A stretch of 64,000 nucleotides of DNA from Pseudoflavitalea rhizosphaerae (GTDB lineage Bacteria > Bacteroidota > Bacteroidia > Chitinophagales > Chitinophagaceae): positions 1 through 64,000 of the forward strand of contig NZ_RCSU01000007.1 in assembly GCF_003991355.1 (NCBI RefSeq), written 5' to 3'. A model generated the notes under the pieces. It was not told the origin of the DNA and made no database searches. It was given only the letters and a program-made list of their open reading frames with translations. A program made the position numbers and the translations under genes. Each line of letters starts with the position of its first letter. The first letter of the stretch is position 1. Of the stretch, positions 35,822 to 43,395 are shown piece by piece.

Positions 35822-35992
35822 GGGCGCCAATATGCGGCAGAGCTGGTGGACGCAGGTATACATGTGGTAGTTTTGCTGGCTCTCAATGATGATGGCGCTG
35901 CGGGAAGGGATTGCCGTCTTTTACCCGCTTTTTGTCGGATTCGTACAAGTTGCGAGTGGGAAAGAGGAAGTAATTTTATGCTATCAAATTAA
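35822..35992 (+). pseudogene. 3' remnant of a VWA-domain protein gene
   Basis: A frame reading QYAAELVDAGIHVVVLLAL then NDDGAAGRD. This is like the end of VWA proteins (RAAELVxSGVxVVVLLALSDDGxPxxD). The sequence after NDDGAAGRD loses similarity, and the frame ends at TAA 35990-35992. With the SWIM remnant just upstream it suggests one deletion that removed everything between the first and last gene of a SWIM...VWA operon. Confidence 0.45.
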
Positions 35993-36004
35993 AAACACAG
36001 AATC

Positions 36005-36439
36005 ATGGTACAACAAATCTTCGTGAACTTACCGGTGAAAGACCTGAACAAGACAAAGGAATTCTTTGCAAATCTTGGCTTCACCTTCAATGAACAATTC
36101 ACCAATGAAGCTGCTGCCTGCATGGTTCTTGGCGAGAATATCTATGCGATGTTACTGGTAGAGCCGTTCTTCCAGAGTTTCCTCAATAAAGAAGTGGGTG
36201 ATCCTGCAAAATCCGCTCAGGGCATCTACGCACTGGCAGTGGGAAGTAGAGCAGAAGTGGATCAGCTTGCTGAAAAAGCGCTTGCCACCGGCGGAACTTT
36301 TACCAAAGAACCGCAGGACCATGGTTGGATGTATGGCCGCAGCTTTGCCGATATCAACGGACATCAGTGGGAAGTACTTTACATGGATGAGTCTGCGATC
36401 CCGGAAGATGTTGCCAATACAGAAAGTCAGAATAATTAG
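36005..36439 (+). CDS. VOC-family protein (glyoxalase/bleomycin-resistance fold)
   Basis: A 144-residue protein with two beta-alpha-beta-beta-beta units. The first is MVQQIFVNLPVKDLNKTKEF with FFANLGFTFNEQF; the second is GIYALAVGSRAEVDQLAEKA followed by WMYGRSFADINGHQWEVLYM. The C-terminal Glu of WEVLYMD is a usual metal ligand. Members of this PhnB-like group are mostly of unknown substrate. It is a single-gene unit followed by palindromic repeat copy B and a bidirectional terminator. Confidence 0.88.
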   Translation: MVQQIFVNLPVKDLNKTKEFFANLGFTFNEQFTNEAAACMVLGENIYAMLLVEPFFQSFLNKEVGDPAKSAQGIYALAVGSRAEVDQLAEKALATGGTFTKEPQDHGWMYGRSFADINGHQWEVLYMDESAIPEDVANTESQNN

Positions 36440-36565
36440 CGGATTGCCGCCAATCGCTCGCCTCCCGGCGAGTGATTTTTGTTTAGTCGCCTCCGGCGAC
36501 GTGGTGTTCGCCGGAGGCGAACAAATACAAGTCACTCGCCGGGAGGCGAGCGACTGCCAACACGC
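36440..36565. repeat. Composite palindromic repeat, full copy B
   Basis: Same plan as copy A. The outer arms around 36450-36475 and 36531-36556 are complementary except for two G-A changes and use CTCCCGG rather than CTCTGG in the centre of the arm, with the matching change on the other side. The two inner hairpins are in the same order as in copy A: GTCGCC-TCC-GGCGAC, then TTCGCC-GGA-GGCGAA. It starts at the stop codon of the VOC gene. Confidence 0.88.
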
Positions 36566-36586
36566 TGATAAATCATAGCATAAAAC

Positions 36587-36622
36587 AAAGCGGATGTCTC
36601 CATATTGAAGACATCCGCTTTT
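36587..36622. terminator. Bidirectional terminator
   Basis: Arms AAAGCGGATGTCT (36587-36599) and the exact complement (36609-36621) with a 9-nt loop and T/A runs on both sides. It separates the VOC gene from the convergent GlxA-type regulator. Confidence 0.88.
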
Positions 36623-36638
36623 ATGTTGCGAAGTTGAA

Positions 36639-37625
36639 TCAATTCTCGGACAGTGTAAGCCGGTTGTATTTCTGCCTGTATTGAACAGGTGACAAACCTG
36701 TGATACGTTTGAAGGTGGACCTGAATGCTTTTGAATCTGTATAGCCTACTTTGTACATCACTTCATTCACGTTATCCCGCGAAGATTCGAGGTTTTGCTT
36801 GGCGGCTTCCACACGAACGCGTTGAATGTATTCCACTACTGTATTGCTGGTGGCTTTCTTGAAACGGCGTTCCAGGTTGCGGCGGCTCAATGCCAGCATG
36901 GTTGCCAGCTGGTCCACGGAAATTTTCTCCTGTACATTCTTCTCGATGAAATCCTGCGCACGGTGAATGGTATCGTCTTCATGTGTTTTTTGTCCTTTGA
37001 ACATCATGAAGGGTGATTGACTGTTCCGGTCGATATCGATCTGGAAAGTTTTAGAGCAAACCACAGCAATTTCCCTGCCTGCATATTTCTCGATCAGGTA
37101 AAGCAACAGGTTGAGATAAGAGAATGCGCCTCCACTGGAGTAGATGCCATTCTCATCTGTCAGGATCCGGTCTTCCACCAACTCCACTTCAGGAAAGGCT
37201 TTGCGGAAAGCGTCTGCCGCAATCCAGTGCGTGGATACTTTTCTGCCATTCACCAGACCTGTTGATGCCAGCAGGAAAGCGCCGATACATAAACTGGCAA
37301 CTTCTGCTCCCTGGCTGTGCTGACGGATGATCCAGGGAATGAAATCCTGGTTCTTCTCTACGGCTTTCGCCACATCGCCTTCCAGTGCGGGAATGATAAT
37401 GAGGTCCGTTTTGGAAATATCCTTCATGAGTTGATCCGCTTTGATGGTGTACAGGCCATCATACACAGGAATATCTTTTGTGAGCCCCACCAGCTCAACT
37501 TTGAACATAGGAGGTTTGCCAAGCTGCCCCATCACCATGGTATTCACTTCTGAAAACACCTGCCGGGGGCCTTCAATGCTGCCCAGCAGCGCACCCTGTG
37601 GTACAAGGATTGATATATGTTTCAT
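36639..37625 (-). CDS. GlxA-family transcriptional regulator (DJ-1/PfpI domain plus AraC HTH)
   Basis: A 328-residue regulator. The N-terminal DJ-1/PfpI-like domain (about 1-185) contains the ASLCIGAFLLASTGLVNGRK loop, with the Cys at the position of the nucleophile elbow, and STHWIAADAFRKAFP. The AraC-type DNA-binding domain (about 225-320) has two helix-turn-helices: SVDQLATMLALSRRNLERRF and VNEVMYKVGYTDSKAFRSTF. The family controls amine, amino-acid or stress genes in other bacteria; no target is visible here. The divergent SRPBCC gene, 178 bp away, is the nearest candidate. Confidence 0.92.
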   Translation of the reverse strand: MKHISILVPQGALLGSIEGPRQVFSEVNTMVMGQLGKPPMFKVELVGLTKDIPVYDGLYTIKADQLMKDISKTDLIIIPALEGDVAKAVEKNQDFIPWIIRQHSQGAEVASLCIGAFLLASTGLVNGRKVSTHWIAADAFRKAFPEVELVEDRILTDENGIYSSGGAFSYLNLLLYLIEKYAGREIAVVCSKTFQIDIDRNSQSPFMMFKGQKTHEDDTIHRAQDFIEKNVQEKISVDQLATMLALSRRNLERRFKKATSNTVVEYIQRVRVEAAKQNLESSRDNVNEVMYKVGYTDSKAFRSTFKRITGLSPVQYRQKYNRLTLSEN

Positions 37626-37742
37626 GTCTTAAAATTAATGGAAAATCCTGTCGCTAAATGCCCCGCCTGGTGCAAAGAATGCTGAAGTCAGATTTTAGGG
37701 CGACGAGACCGGAACCCATACCCGTAAAATTAAATTTTGTGT

Positions 37743-37779
37743 AACCGAACGGTTTCCTATAATTTCGAAGTTCAACTTC
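37743..37779. promoter_or_regulatory. Two short palindromes upstream of the SRPBCC gene
   Basis: AACCG-AA-CGGTT at 37743-37754 and GAAGTT-C-AACTTC at 37767-37779 lie between the GlxA-type regulator and the SRPBCC gene, close to a TA-rich stretch. They may be operator half-sites for an unidentified regulator. The evidence is only symmetry. Confidence 0.25.
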
Positions 37780-37803
37780 ATTCCTAACTATTAAATATGC
37801 GTT

Positions 37804-38229
37804 ATGGCCAGTCAACCAGTTATAGTTGAAAGAATATACCAGGCGCCGGCAAGCCGTGTATGGAAAGCGCTCACCAATGAAGACGATATGCGTAAATGGT
37901 ATTTCGATGTTTCAGGTTTCAAGCCCGAACCAGGTTATGAATTTGAATTCACCGGAGGCACTGAAACTGAGCAGTGGCGCCATCTCTGTAAAGTGCTGGA
38001 AGTTGTGCCGGGCAAACTGCTGAAGCATTCCTGGCGCTATGACGGCTATCCCGGCAACAGTTTCGTTACCTGGGAATTATTTGATGAAGGTGATACTACA
38101 CGGGTGAGGCTCACACATGAAGGATTGGAAACTTTCCCTTCAGAAGTGGCAGCATTCAATATCAACAATTTCAAAGAAGGTTGGAACGATATCCTTGAGA
38201 ATATGCTGCGCAAGTATGTTCAGAAATAG
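37804..38229 (+). CDS. SRPBCC (AHSA1-like) domain protein
   Basis: A 141-residue START-like ligand-binding protein. Typical stretches are VERIYQAPASRVWKALTNED, MRKWYFDVSGFKPEPGYEFE, KVLEVVPGKLLKHSWRYDGY and the C-terminal NNFKEGWNDILENMLRKYV helix. AHSA1-like proteins in bacteria bind unknown hydrophobic ligands and often accompany ArsR regulators, but none is next to this gene. The ATG at 37804 gives the standard N-terminus. Confidence 0.9.
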   Translation: MASQPVIVERIYQAPASRVWKALTNEDDMRKWYFDVSGFKPEPGYEFEFTGGTETEQWRHLCKVLEVVPGKLLKHSWRYDGYPGNSFVTWELFDEGDTTRVRLTHEGLETFPSEVAAFNINNFKEGWNDILENMLRKYVQK

Positions 38230-38251
38230 ATAAATAGATAATATTAAAATC

Positions 38252-38287
38252 AAAGAGACCATTTTCAATGTTGAAACGGCCTCTTTT
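38252..38287. terminator. Bidirectional terminator
   Basis: An imperfect hairpin, arms 38252-38268 (AAAGAGACCATTTTCAA) and 38271-38287, ending in a run of seven T. It lies between the SRPBCC gene and the convergent GHL10-amidase gene. Confidence 0.8.
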
Positions 38288-38311
38288 TTTGTTTTATCGA
38301 ATTTCATTTTT

Positions 38312-40381
38312 CTATTTCAGGTAAGCCAGTACTTTGGCCTTGAGCGATCCGTCCTGCAGGTATTGATACAGGTTCTTTCCAGGGCAATCGGTTTTGGTGG
38401 AATAGTCTTTGTGCGATGCGATGGTGTCCGGAGAGATATTGTATTTTTTGGCAGCGTAGGCAATCATCTTCGCCAGCGCTTCCAGTTGTTTGGCAGGAAG
38501 CGGTTGTTCATTCAGGTTACCCAGGCAGGTGATCAGCAAATGACCGGTTGGATCGTACTCGGTGGCAGTTTCACCAACAGTGTTCACATCCCTTCCCTCA
38601 TAAATGGTGCCATCGGGAGCAATCAGGAAATGATAGGGAATATCAGCCCAGTTGCGGTCTGGTCCCATACCCCAGGTCTGTACATTCTTGATATGCTTTG
38701 CCGCGTCTTTTGTTGAATCGAATAATGTGCCTTCGTGGTGAATGGTGATTCGGACAGGCGTATGAGTTTTGAAGGGCCTGGGAGCCGCAGCATTCCAGCC
38801 GGAACGAGGCGTGATTTTCAATGCCATCAGTTTCACACTGGCCGGAATATTGGTGATGGGCAACAAGCTCATTTTACTTTCATTACCCATACGTGTAACC
38901 GAAGTAACGGCGATATTGGTAAGCATGGGCTTGCTTTTTTCATCCAGCATCAATGGGATACGAACGGAGCTGGCACCCTGGTTCAGGATCAGGTAATCCA
39001 GCTTTCGGGCGCCGTACTGGAAATACACTACAGAGCGGAAGGTATTGCCGGCACCGGCAGGTGTCCAGTTGATCTGAAGCGAGTCGCCAATGAAACTATG
39101 TGTTACTACAGGCGCTGCCGGAATTTTATCATCCAGCCAGGGACTTGCCGGCGCCAGTGCATTTTTCCTGTAAACACCATCGAGGATTCCCTGCGCCAGT
39201 GCGGGATTGCGGATCAGCGACGAAATATTCCAATGTATTGTGCCGGGGGCTACTTCCTCCATACCACGGGTGATCATGATCTGGTTCTGGATCTCACGCG
39301 TATTGGCTGCGCTGGTATCGCGGCCTACACTCATGCCTGGCCAGAGATGGCGCTGCTGCTGGTTTTCACGCGCCCACCATCCGAGTAATACGGGAAAACT
39401 TAAACCAGGACGGGTGATGGTCCAGTAAAGTTGCGGAGAGAAATAATCCACCCAGCCTTTTGTCCACCAGAGCCTGGCATCTGCATACAATTGTTTATAT
39501 TGATCGAAGCCTTCTGCTGATGCAGGATAACCCGGACGATACATACCAAAAGGGCTCAATCCGAATTTTACATTCTTTTTTGTGGCTTTGATCTCTTTGT
39601 ACAGGTTTTCAATGAAACTGTTCACGGCCTCTCTTCGCCAGTCGCCCCGCGATAATTTTCCTCCGCCATTCACATAAGCCTGCCAGCTATCGTTATCGGG
39701 GAAGTCTTCAAATTTGTTGTAGTCTGGATAAGGATAGAAATAGTCGTCGAAATGAATGCCATCGATATCATATCTTTTCACGAGATCCATCACCACGGCC
39801 GTGCTGTGATCTTTGGTTCCTTGTTTTGCGGGATCGAACCACCAGTAATTACCGTCTTTCAATTTTACTACCAGTTCCGGTTTTCTTTTTACGATGGAAC
39901 TGTCTGTAACAGGTCCGCCCACTGTATGATGCGCGCGATAAGGATTCAACCATACATGCAGTTCCATACCGCGTTTATGAGATTCATCGATCCAGAATTG
40001 AAGGGGGTCATAATATGGGCTGGGCGCTTTTCCCTGTTCCCCTGTAAGATAATAACTCCAGGGTTCAAGTTTACTTTGATAGAGTGCATCTGCCTGCGGC
40101 CGCGCCTGGAAAATCACTGCGTTGAAATTATGCGCCTGCAGGAAATCCAGGAGTTTGATGGCTTCTGCTTTTTGTTCGGCAGTACTGAGGCCGCGTTTGG
40201 AAGGCCAGTCGATATTTGCAACGGTGGCCACCCAGGCGGCGCGGAACTCGCGTTGCGCAGGTTGGTAGGGTGTGCGTGATTCACTGACATTGTTGTTTGA
40301 AGTAGATTTCTTTGTGCCGCTGCATGCTTGCAGGAATATGATCAAAGCAATGATGGCAATGACTGTTAACCTGTTGAACAT
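38312..40381 (-). CDS. Lipoprotein fusing a GHL10 glycosidase with an N-acetylmuramoyl-L-alanine amidase
   Basis: A 689-residue envelope lipoprotein (signal with FLQACSG, Cys20). The GHL10 domain (about 45-400) has REFRAAWVATVANIDWPSKR, AVIFQARPQADALYQS, HVWLNPYRAHHT, DIDGIHFDDYFYP and VKFGLSPFGMYRPG. A beta linker (about 410-510) leads to an amidase_2/PGRP domain (about 540-680). That domain has the zinc-type residues ITIHHEGT, IPYHFLIAPDGTIYEGRD and HKDYSTKTDCPGKN. The amidase can strip peptides from glycan strands and the GHL10 domain, by analogy with DigH, can cut the bare strand, so one protein may do both steps. It is a single-gene unit on the minus strand. Confidence 0.9.
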   Translation of the reverse strand: MFNRLTVIAIIALIIFLQACSGTKKSTSNNNVSESRTPYQPAQREFRAAWVATVANIDWPSKRGLSTAEQKAEAIKLLDFLQAHNFNAVIFQARPQADALYQSKLEPWSYYLTGEQGKAPSPYYDPLQFWIDESHKRGMELHVWLNPYRAHHTVGGPVTDSSIVKRKPELVVKLKDGNYWWFDPAKQGTKDHSTAVVMDLVKRYDIDGIHFDDYFYPYPDYNKFEDFPDNDSWQAYVNGGGKLSRGDWRREAVNSFIENLYKEIKATKKNVKFGLSPFGMYRPGYPASAEGFDQYKQLYADARLWWTKGWVDYFSPQLYWTITRPGLSFPVLLGWWARENQQQRHLWPGMSVGRDTSAANTREIQNQIMITRGMEEVAPGTIHWNISSLIRNPALAQGILDGVYRKNALAPASPWLDDKIPAAPVVTHSFIGDSLQINWTPAGAGNTFRSVVYFQYGARKLDYLILNQGASSVRIPLMLDEKSKPMLTNIAVTSVTRMGNESKMSLLPITNIPASVKLMALKITPRSGWNAAAPRPFKTHTPVRITIHHEGTLFDSTKDAAKHIKNVQTWGMGPDRNWADIPYHFLIAPDGTIYEGRDVNTVGETATEYDPTGHLLITCLGNLNEQPLPAKQLEALAKMIAYAAKKYNISPDTIASHKDYSTKTDCPGKNLYQYLQDGSLKAKVLAYLK

Positions 40382-40550
40382 AGGGAGAAATATGGCGGTG
40401 AAAAAATGATTAAGCTTTAAAAATAAAGAAAGAAGAATGAAGAAATGAGAAGGATGGCAGCTTTAGTATATTTTAATATGATTTCTCCGCGAGCCTGCAA
40501 GCGGCCATGTTTTTTGCAGTGATATTTTTATTGGCCTGTTGCACAAACCC

Positions 40551-40651
40551 GCAGCGGGTGCCCAATCGCTCGCCTCCGGCGAGTGATTTCTATTTGTTCG
40601 CCTCCCGGCGAACACCGCGTCGCCGGAGGCGAGCGACTGGCCGCACCCTGC
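40551..40651. repeat. Composite palindromic repeat, collapsed copy C
   Basis: The left arm (AATCGCTCGCCTCCGGCGAG, 40564-40583) is followed by the inner hairpins in inverted order compared with copy A: TTCGCC...GGCGAA first, then TCGCCGGAGGCGA. The right linker and most of the right arm are missing, so the second inner hairpin runs directly into GCGACTGG. The terminal GCAGCGGGTGC and GCACCCTGC still pair. It lies just upstream of the FadR-type promoter. Confidence 0.8.
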
Positions 40652-40665
40652 TCAAAAAGTATCTG

Positions 40666-40696
40666 TTTGCTAATTCAGGACCATTCGCTACCTTTG
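40666..40696 (+). promoter_or_regulatory. Promoter of the FadR-family regulator gene
   Basis: TTTG (40666-40669), 19 bp, TACCTTTG (40689-40696): an exact Bacteroidota promoter pattern. The operator at 40697 begins at the next base. Confidence 0.72.
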
Positions 40697-40710
40697 AGTC
40701 GTCAGATGAT
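40697..40710. promoter_or_regulatory. Operator of the FadR-family regulator (autoregulation)
   Basis: AGTCGTCAGATGAT, with the near-palindrome TCGTC-A-GATGA. The identical 14-mer occurs upstream of the exporter gene (41394-41407). Here it lies between the -7 element and the ATG at 40711, so binding would block transcription start. Confidence 0.7.
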
Positions 40711-41379
40711 ATGATGAGCACAAATCAACCTTTAAAACGACAGTCCCTCGCCGATGAAGTGGCGGGTCGCATGGAGCAGCAGATCACGCGCGGCGCCTAC
40801 AAGCCCGGCGATCAGTTGCCTACCGAGCCCGAGCTCATGCAACATTTCGGTGTTGGCAGGTCCAGCATCCGCGAGGCGGTGAAGATCCTTGTCAACAGGG
40901 GCATGGTGAAAGTACAACAGGGAGTAGGGATGTTCATCATTACCACTGAGCCAAAAGAATCGCTTTCCAACAAACTGATGGGAGCGCATTACCAGGACCT
41001 CAATGAAGTGCGACTCCTGCTGGAAGTGAAGATCGCCGAGAAAGCAGCTATTCACCGCAACGCCAAAGATCTTTCGAAGATGAAAGTCTACCTGAAGGAT
41101 CGCGCACGCTTCGCCAAAGCAAATAATAAGGAAGAGACCATCCAGGCCGATATCAATTTCCACACCGCCATTGCTGAAGCCTCCGGTAATCCCATCCTGA
41201 TCGATCTTTATAAAACGATTGCCACACATATGAAACAATCATTCATGGACAGGTACAAGGATACCTCCTCTTTCCTGTCGTCCCAGGACCTCCATGAAGG
41301 ATTGCTCGAAAGCATTACTGATAAAGACCCTGCACGTGCCCTGATCATGGCAACAAAGATCAGCACCCACAGCAAGTAA
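40711..41379 (+). CDS. FadR-family (GntR) transcriptional regulator
   Basis: A 222-residue repressor. The winged-helix domain (about 10-75) contains SLADEVAGRMEQQITRGAYK, PGDQLPTEPELMQHFGVGRS and SIREAVKILVNRGMVKVQQG. The C-terminal FCD-type helical domain (about 90-220) has LLEVKIAEKAA, DINFHTAIAEASGNP and HEGLLESITDKDPARALIMA, with the His/Asp ligands of a metal-dependent effector site. The frame stays open upstream to 40507, but that part runs through the palindromic repeat and the promoter, so the ATG at 40711 is the start (40714 is possible). It probably controls the Fsr-like exporter 48 bp downstream through a shared operator. Confidence 0.9.
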   Translation: MMSTNQPLKRQSLADEVAGRMEQQITRGAYKPGDQLPTEPELMQHFGVGRSSIREAVKILVNRGMVKVQQGVGMFIITTEPKESLSNKLMGAHYQDLNEVRLLLEVKIAEKAAIHRNAKDLSKMKVYLKDRARFAKANNKEETIQADINFHTAIAEASGNPILIDLYKTIATHMKQSFMDRYKDTSSFLSSQDLHEGLLESITDKDPARALIMATKISTHSK

Positions 41380-41393
41380 AATTTTTTATTGAT

Positions 41394-41407
41394 AGTCGTC
41401 AGATGAT
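41394..41407. promoter_or_regulatory. Second copy of the FadR-family operator, before the exporter gene
   Basis: AGTCGTCAGATGAT, identical to 40697-40710, located 20 bp before the ATG of the MFS gene. The shared site points to joint control of both genes. Confidence 0.7.
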
Positions 41408-41427
41408 CTGATTTTTAAAAGGCAATT

Positions 41428-42669
41428 ATGCAAACCACTACGCTCACCCAGGAAGAAAAGCAAACGGCACAGAAAGTAGCGGAAGGAACAGTGTTCTCCG
41501 TTTTGATCGCACTTAGTATTACGCACCTGCTCAATGATACATTACAATCCCTGATCCCCGCGATGTACCCGCTTTTGAGGGATTCATTGCACCTGGATTT
41601 TTCACAGATCGGTTTGATCACACTTACTTTTCAGATGTCTGCTTCCCTGTTGCAGCCGGTGGTAGGATTTGTTACAGATAAGAAACCGCAACCTTTTTCG
41701 CTGGCCATCGGTATGAGTTTTACATTACTCGGACTTATTTCTCTTTCGATGGCCCATTCTTTTGGAATGGTGCTGGTGTCGGTAGCATTGGTGGGGATCG
41801 GCTCTGCCATTTTTCATCCGGAAGCTTCCAGGCTGGCGTATATGGCAGCCGGTGGCCGTCACGGTATGGCACAATCGCTTTTCCAGGTAGGAGGTAATGC
41901 CGGCAGTTCGCTCGGACCTTTGCTGGCTGCGGCCATCATTGTGCCACTGGGACAGTTCCATGTGATCTGGTTTTCACTTGCAGCCCTGCTGGCCATATTC
42001 ATCATGCTGCGGATCAGCACCTGGTACAAGCAGAACACGCATCGGATCAAACCAAAGAAGAGCCGGGCTAACGGGATGCCGCATGTACAGTTGTCGAAAG
42101 GAAAAGTGGTCTTTTCCGTAGTGATCCTGCTGGTGCTGATCTTCTCGAAGTATTTTTACATGACCAGTCTCACCAGCTATTACACATTCTACCTGATCGA
42201 TAAATTCCATATCTCAGTGCAGAGTGCTCAGATCCATCTTTTCATATTCCTGTTTTCCATTGCTGCCGGTACTTTCATCGGCGGGCCATTGGGCGACCGA
42301 ATCGGGAGAAAGTATGTGATCTGGATCTCCATCCTGGGCTGTGCGCCTTTCACTTTGCTGATGCCGCACGCCAACCTGTTCTGGACCTCCATTCTAAGTG
42401 TGTTCATCGGGGTTATCCTCAGCTCTGCTTTCTCCGCCATCCTCGTGTATGCACAGGAGCTGATGCCGGGTAAAGTGGGAATGATCGCTGGTCTTTTCTT
42501 CGGTTTCGCCTTCGGAATGGCCGGCGTTGGATCTGCGCTGCTGGGAAAACTGGCGGACGCCACCAGTATCAGCTATGTGTATGATGTATGTGCCTGGTTA
42601 CCGTTGATCGGTATCCTCACCGCCTTTCTTCCGAATATCGAAGGCAGCAGGAAACGGGCAAAAGCATAA
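41428..42669 (+). CDS. MFS transporter, fosmidomycin-resistance (Fsr) family
   Basis: A 413-residue, 12-helix exporter. Family features are ALSITHLLNDTLQSLIPAMY near the N-terminus, FVTDKKPQPFSLAIGM in the first loop, GSAIFHPEASRLAYMA, QVGGNAGSSLGPLLAAAII and GGPLGDRIGRKYVIW. Fsr proteins pump fosmidomycin in E. coli, but most members have unknown natural substrates. The gene follows a FadR-type regulator and carries the same operator, so it is probably induced by a small metabolite (FadR-type effectors are often carboxylic acids). The ATG at 41428 lies 20 bp after the operator. Confidence 0.9.
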   Translation: MQTTTLTQEEKQTAQKVAEGTVFSVLIALSITHLLNDTLQSLIPAMYPLLRDSLHLDFSQIGLITLTFQMSASLLQPVVGFVTDKKPQPFSLAIGMSFTLLGLISLSMAHSFGMVLVSVALVGIGSAIFHPEASRLAYMAAGGRHGMAQSLFQVGGNAGSSLGPLLAAAIIVPLGQFHVIWFSLAALLAIFIMLRISTWYKQNTHRIKPKKSRANGMPHVQLSKGKVVFSVVILLVLIFSKYFYMTSLTSYYTFYLIDKFHISVQSAQIHLFIFLFSIAAGTFIGGPLGDRIGRKYVIWISILGCAPFTLLMPHANLFWTSILSVFIGVILSSAFSAILVYAQELMPGKVGMIAGLFFGFAFGMAGVGSALLGKLADATSISYVYDVCAWLPLIGILTAFLPNIEGSRKRAKA

Positions 42670-42698
42670 GCGATAAAGGGATTTCTTACCTTTAGCTC

Positions 42699-43310
42699 AT
42701 GTACGAGATCCTGTTGAAGAATATTACCCGGAGGATTACGCTTACCAACGAAGAAATCGAGATCTTCACCGGTTTGCTGACCACAAAAAAATTAAAACGC
42801 AGGCAATTCCTTGTTCAGGAAGGTGAGTTCAACAAATACTCCGCCTTTGTAACAAGTGGTTGCCTGCGATCTTATACGGTAGACAAGAATGGATTTGAGC
42901 ATATACTGCAATTTGCTCCGCAGGATTGGTGGATCACGGATATAGCCAGCTTCCTGCACAATCTTCCTGGTACGCTGTTCATCGATGCCATCTGGGAAAG
43001 TGATGTGATCCTCATCCAGCGCTCGGGCATCGAAAAGCTTTATCAAACAATCCCGCAATTTGAACGTTACTTCAGGATACTGGCGGAGAATGCGCTGGTT
43101 ACCTACCAGCGCAGGCTTATGGACAATCTCAGCCTCTCTGCCCGCGAGCGTTACGACCATTTTTGCGGCAGTTATCCTTCGCTCATAGAAACCCTTCCCC
43201 AGAAACAAGTGGCTGCCTATATTGGTGTTACCCCTGAATTCCTGAGCAAGATGCTGAATTCGGGAACAGGCCGTAAAGGAAGTTCCGGTAAAGAGCTTAA
43301 TGCAGATTAA
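42699..43310 (+). CDS. Crp/Fnr-family transcriptional regulator
   Basis: A 203-residue regulator. A cyclic-nucleotide-binding-like domain (about 10-130) has LKRRQFLVQEGEFNKYSAFV and GCLRSYTVDKNGFEHILQFA; the signature residues for cAMP are not evident. The C-terminal helix-turn-helix is LPQKQVAAYIGVTPEFLSKM. The last 17 residues (NSGTGRKGSSGKELNAD) differ from the usual basic tail and may reflect a late frameshift. It lies upstream of the pirin gene and may control the pirin-YceI-OsmC group. The effector is unknown. Confidence 0.87.
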   Translation: MYEILLKNITRRITLTNEEIEIFTGLLTTKKLKRRQFLVQEGEFNKYSAFVTSGCLRSYTVDKNGFEHILQFAPQDWWITDIASFLHNLPGTLFIDAIWESDVILIQRSGIEKLYQTIPQFERYFRILAENALVTYQRRLMDNLSLSARERYDHFCGSYPSLIETLPQKQVAAYIGVTPEFLSKMLNSGTGRKGSSGKELNAD

Positions 43311-43331
43311 GTTTTTTTCTTAACCTGCATT

Positions 43332-43364
43332 ATTGGATCGCCGCTTCATGCAGGAGTATTTTTG
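43332..43364 (+). promoter_or_regulatory. Possible promoter of the first pirin gene
   Basis: ATTG (43332-43335), 21 bp, TATTTTTG (43357-43364), close to the Bacteroidota pattern. An unusual true Shine-Dalgarno, AAGGAGG (43384-43390), precedes the ATG at 43396 and fixes this start against the in-frame TTG at 43333. Confidence 0.5.
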
Positions 43365-43395
43365 CTTCATCATTACAAACAGTAAGGAGGCAAAT

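Noticed and set aside
40507-40710. N-terminal extension of the FadR-family gene
   Set aside because: The frame is open, but it runs through the palindromic repeat, the promoter and the operator, and the residues are Arg/Pro-rich nonsense; the family starts at 40711.
41428-42669. Fosmidomycin resistance gene as a function call
   Set aside because: Only family membership is visible; the shared operator with a FadR-type regulator points to a metabolite exporter of unknown substrate.
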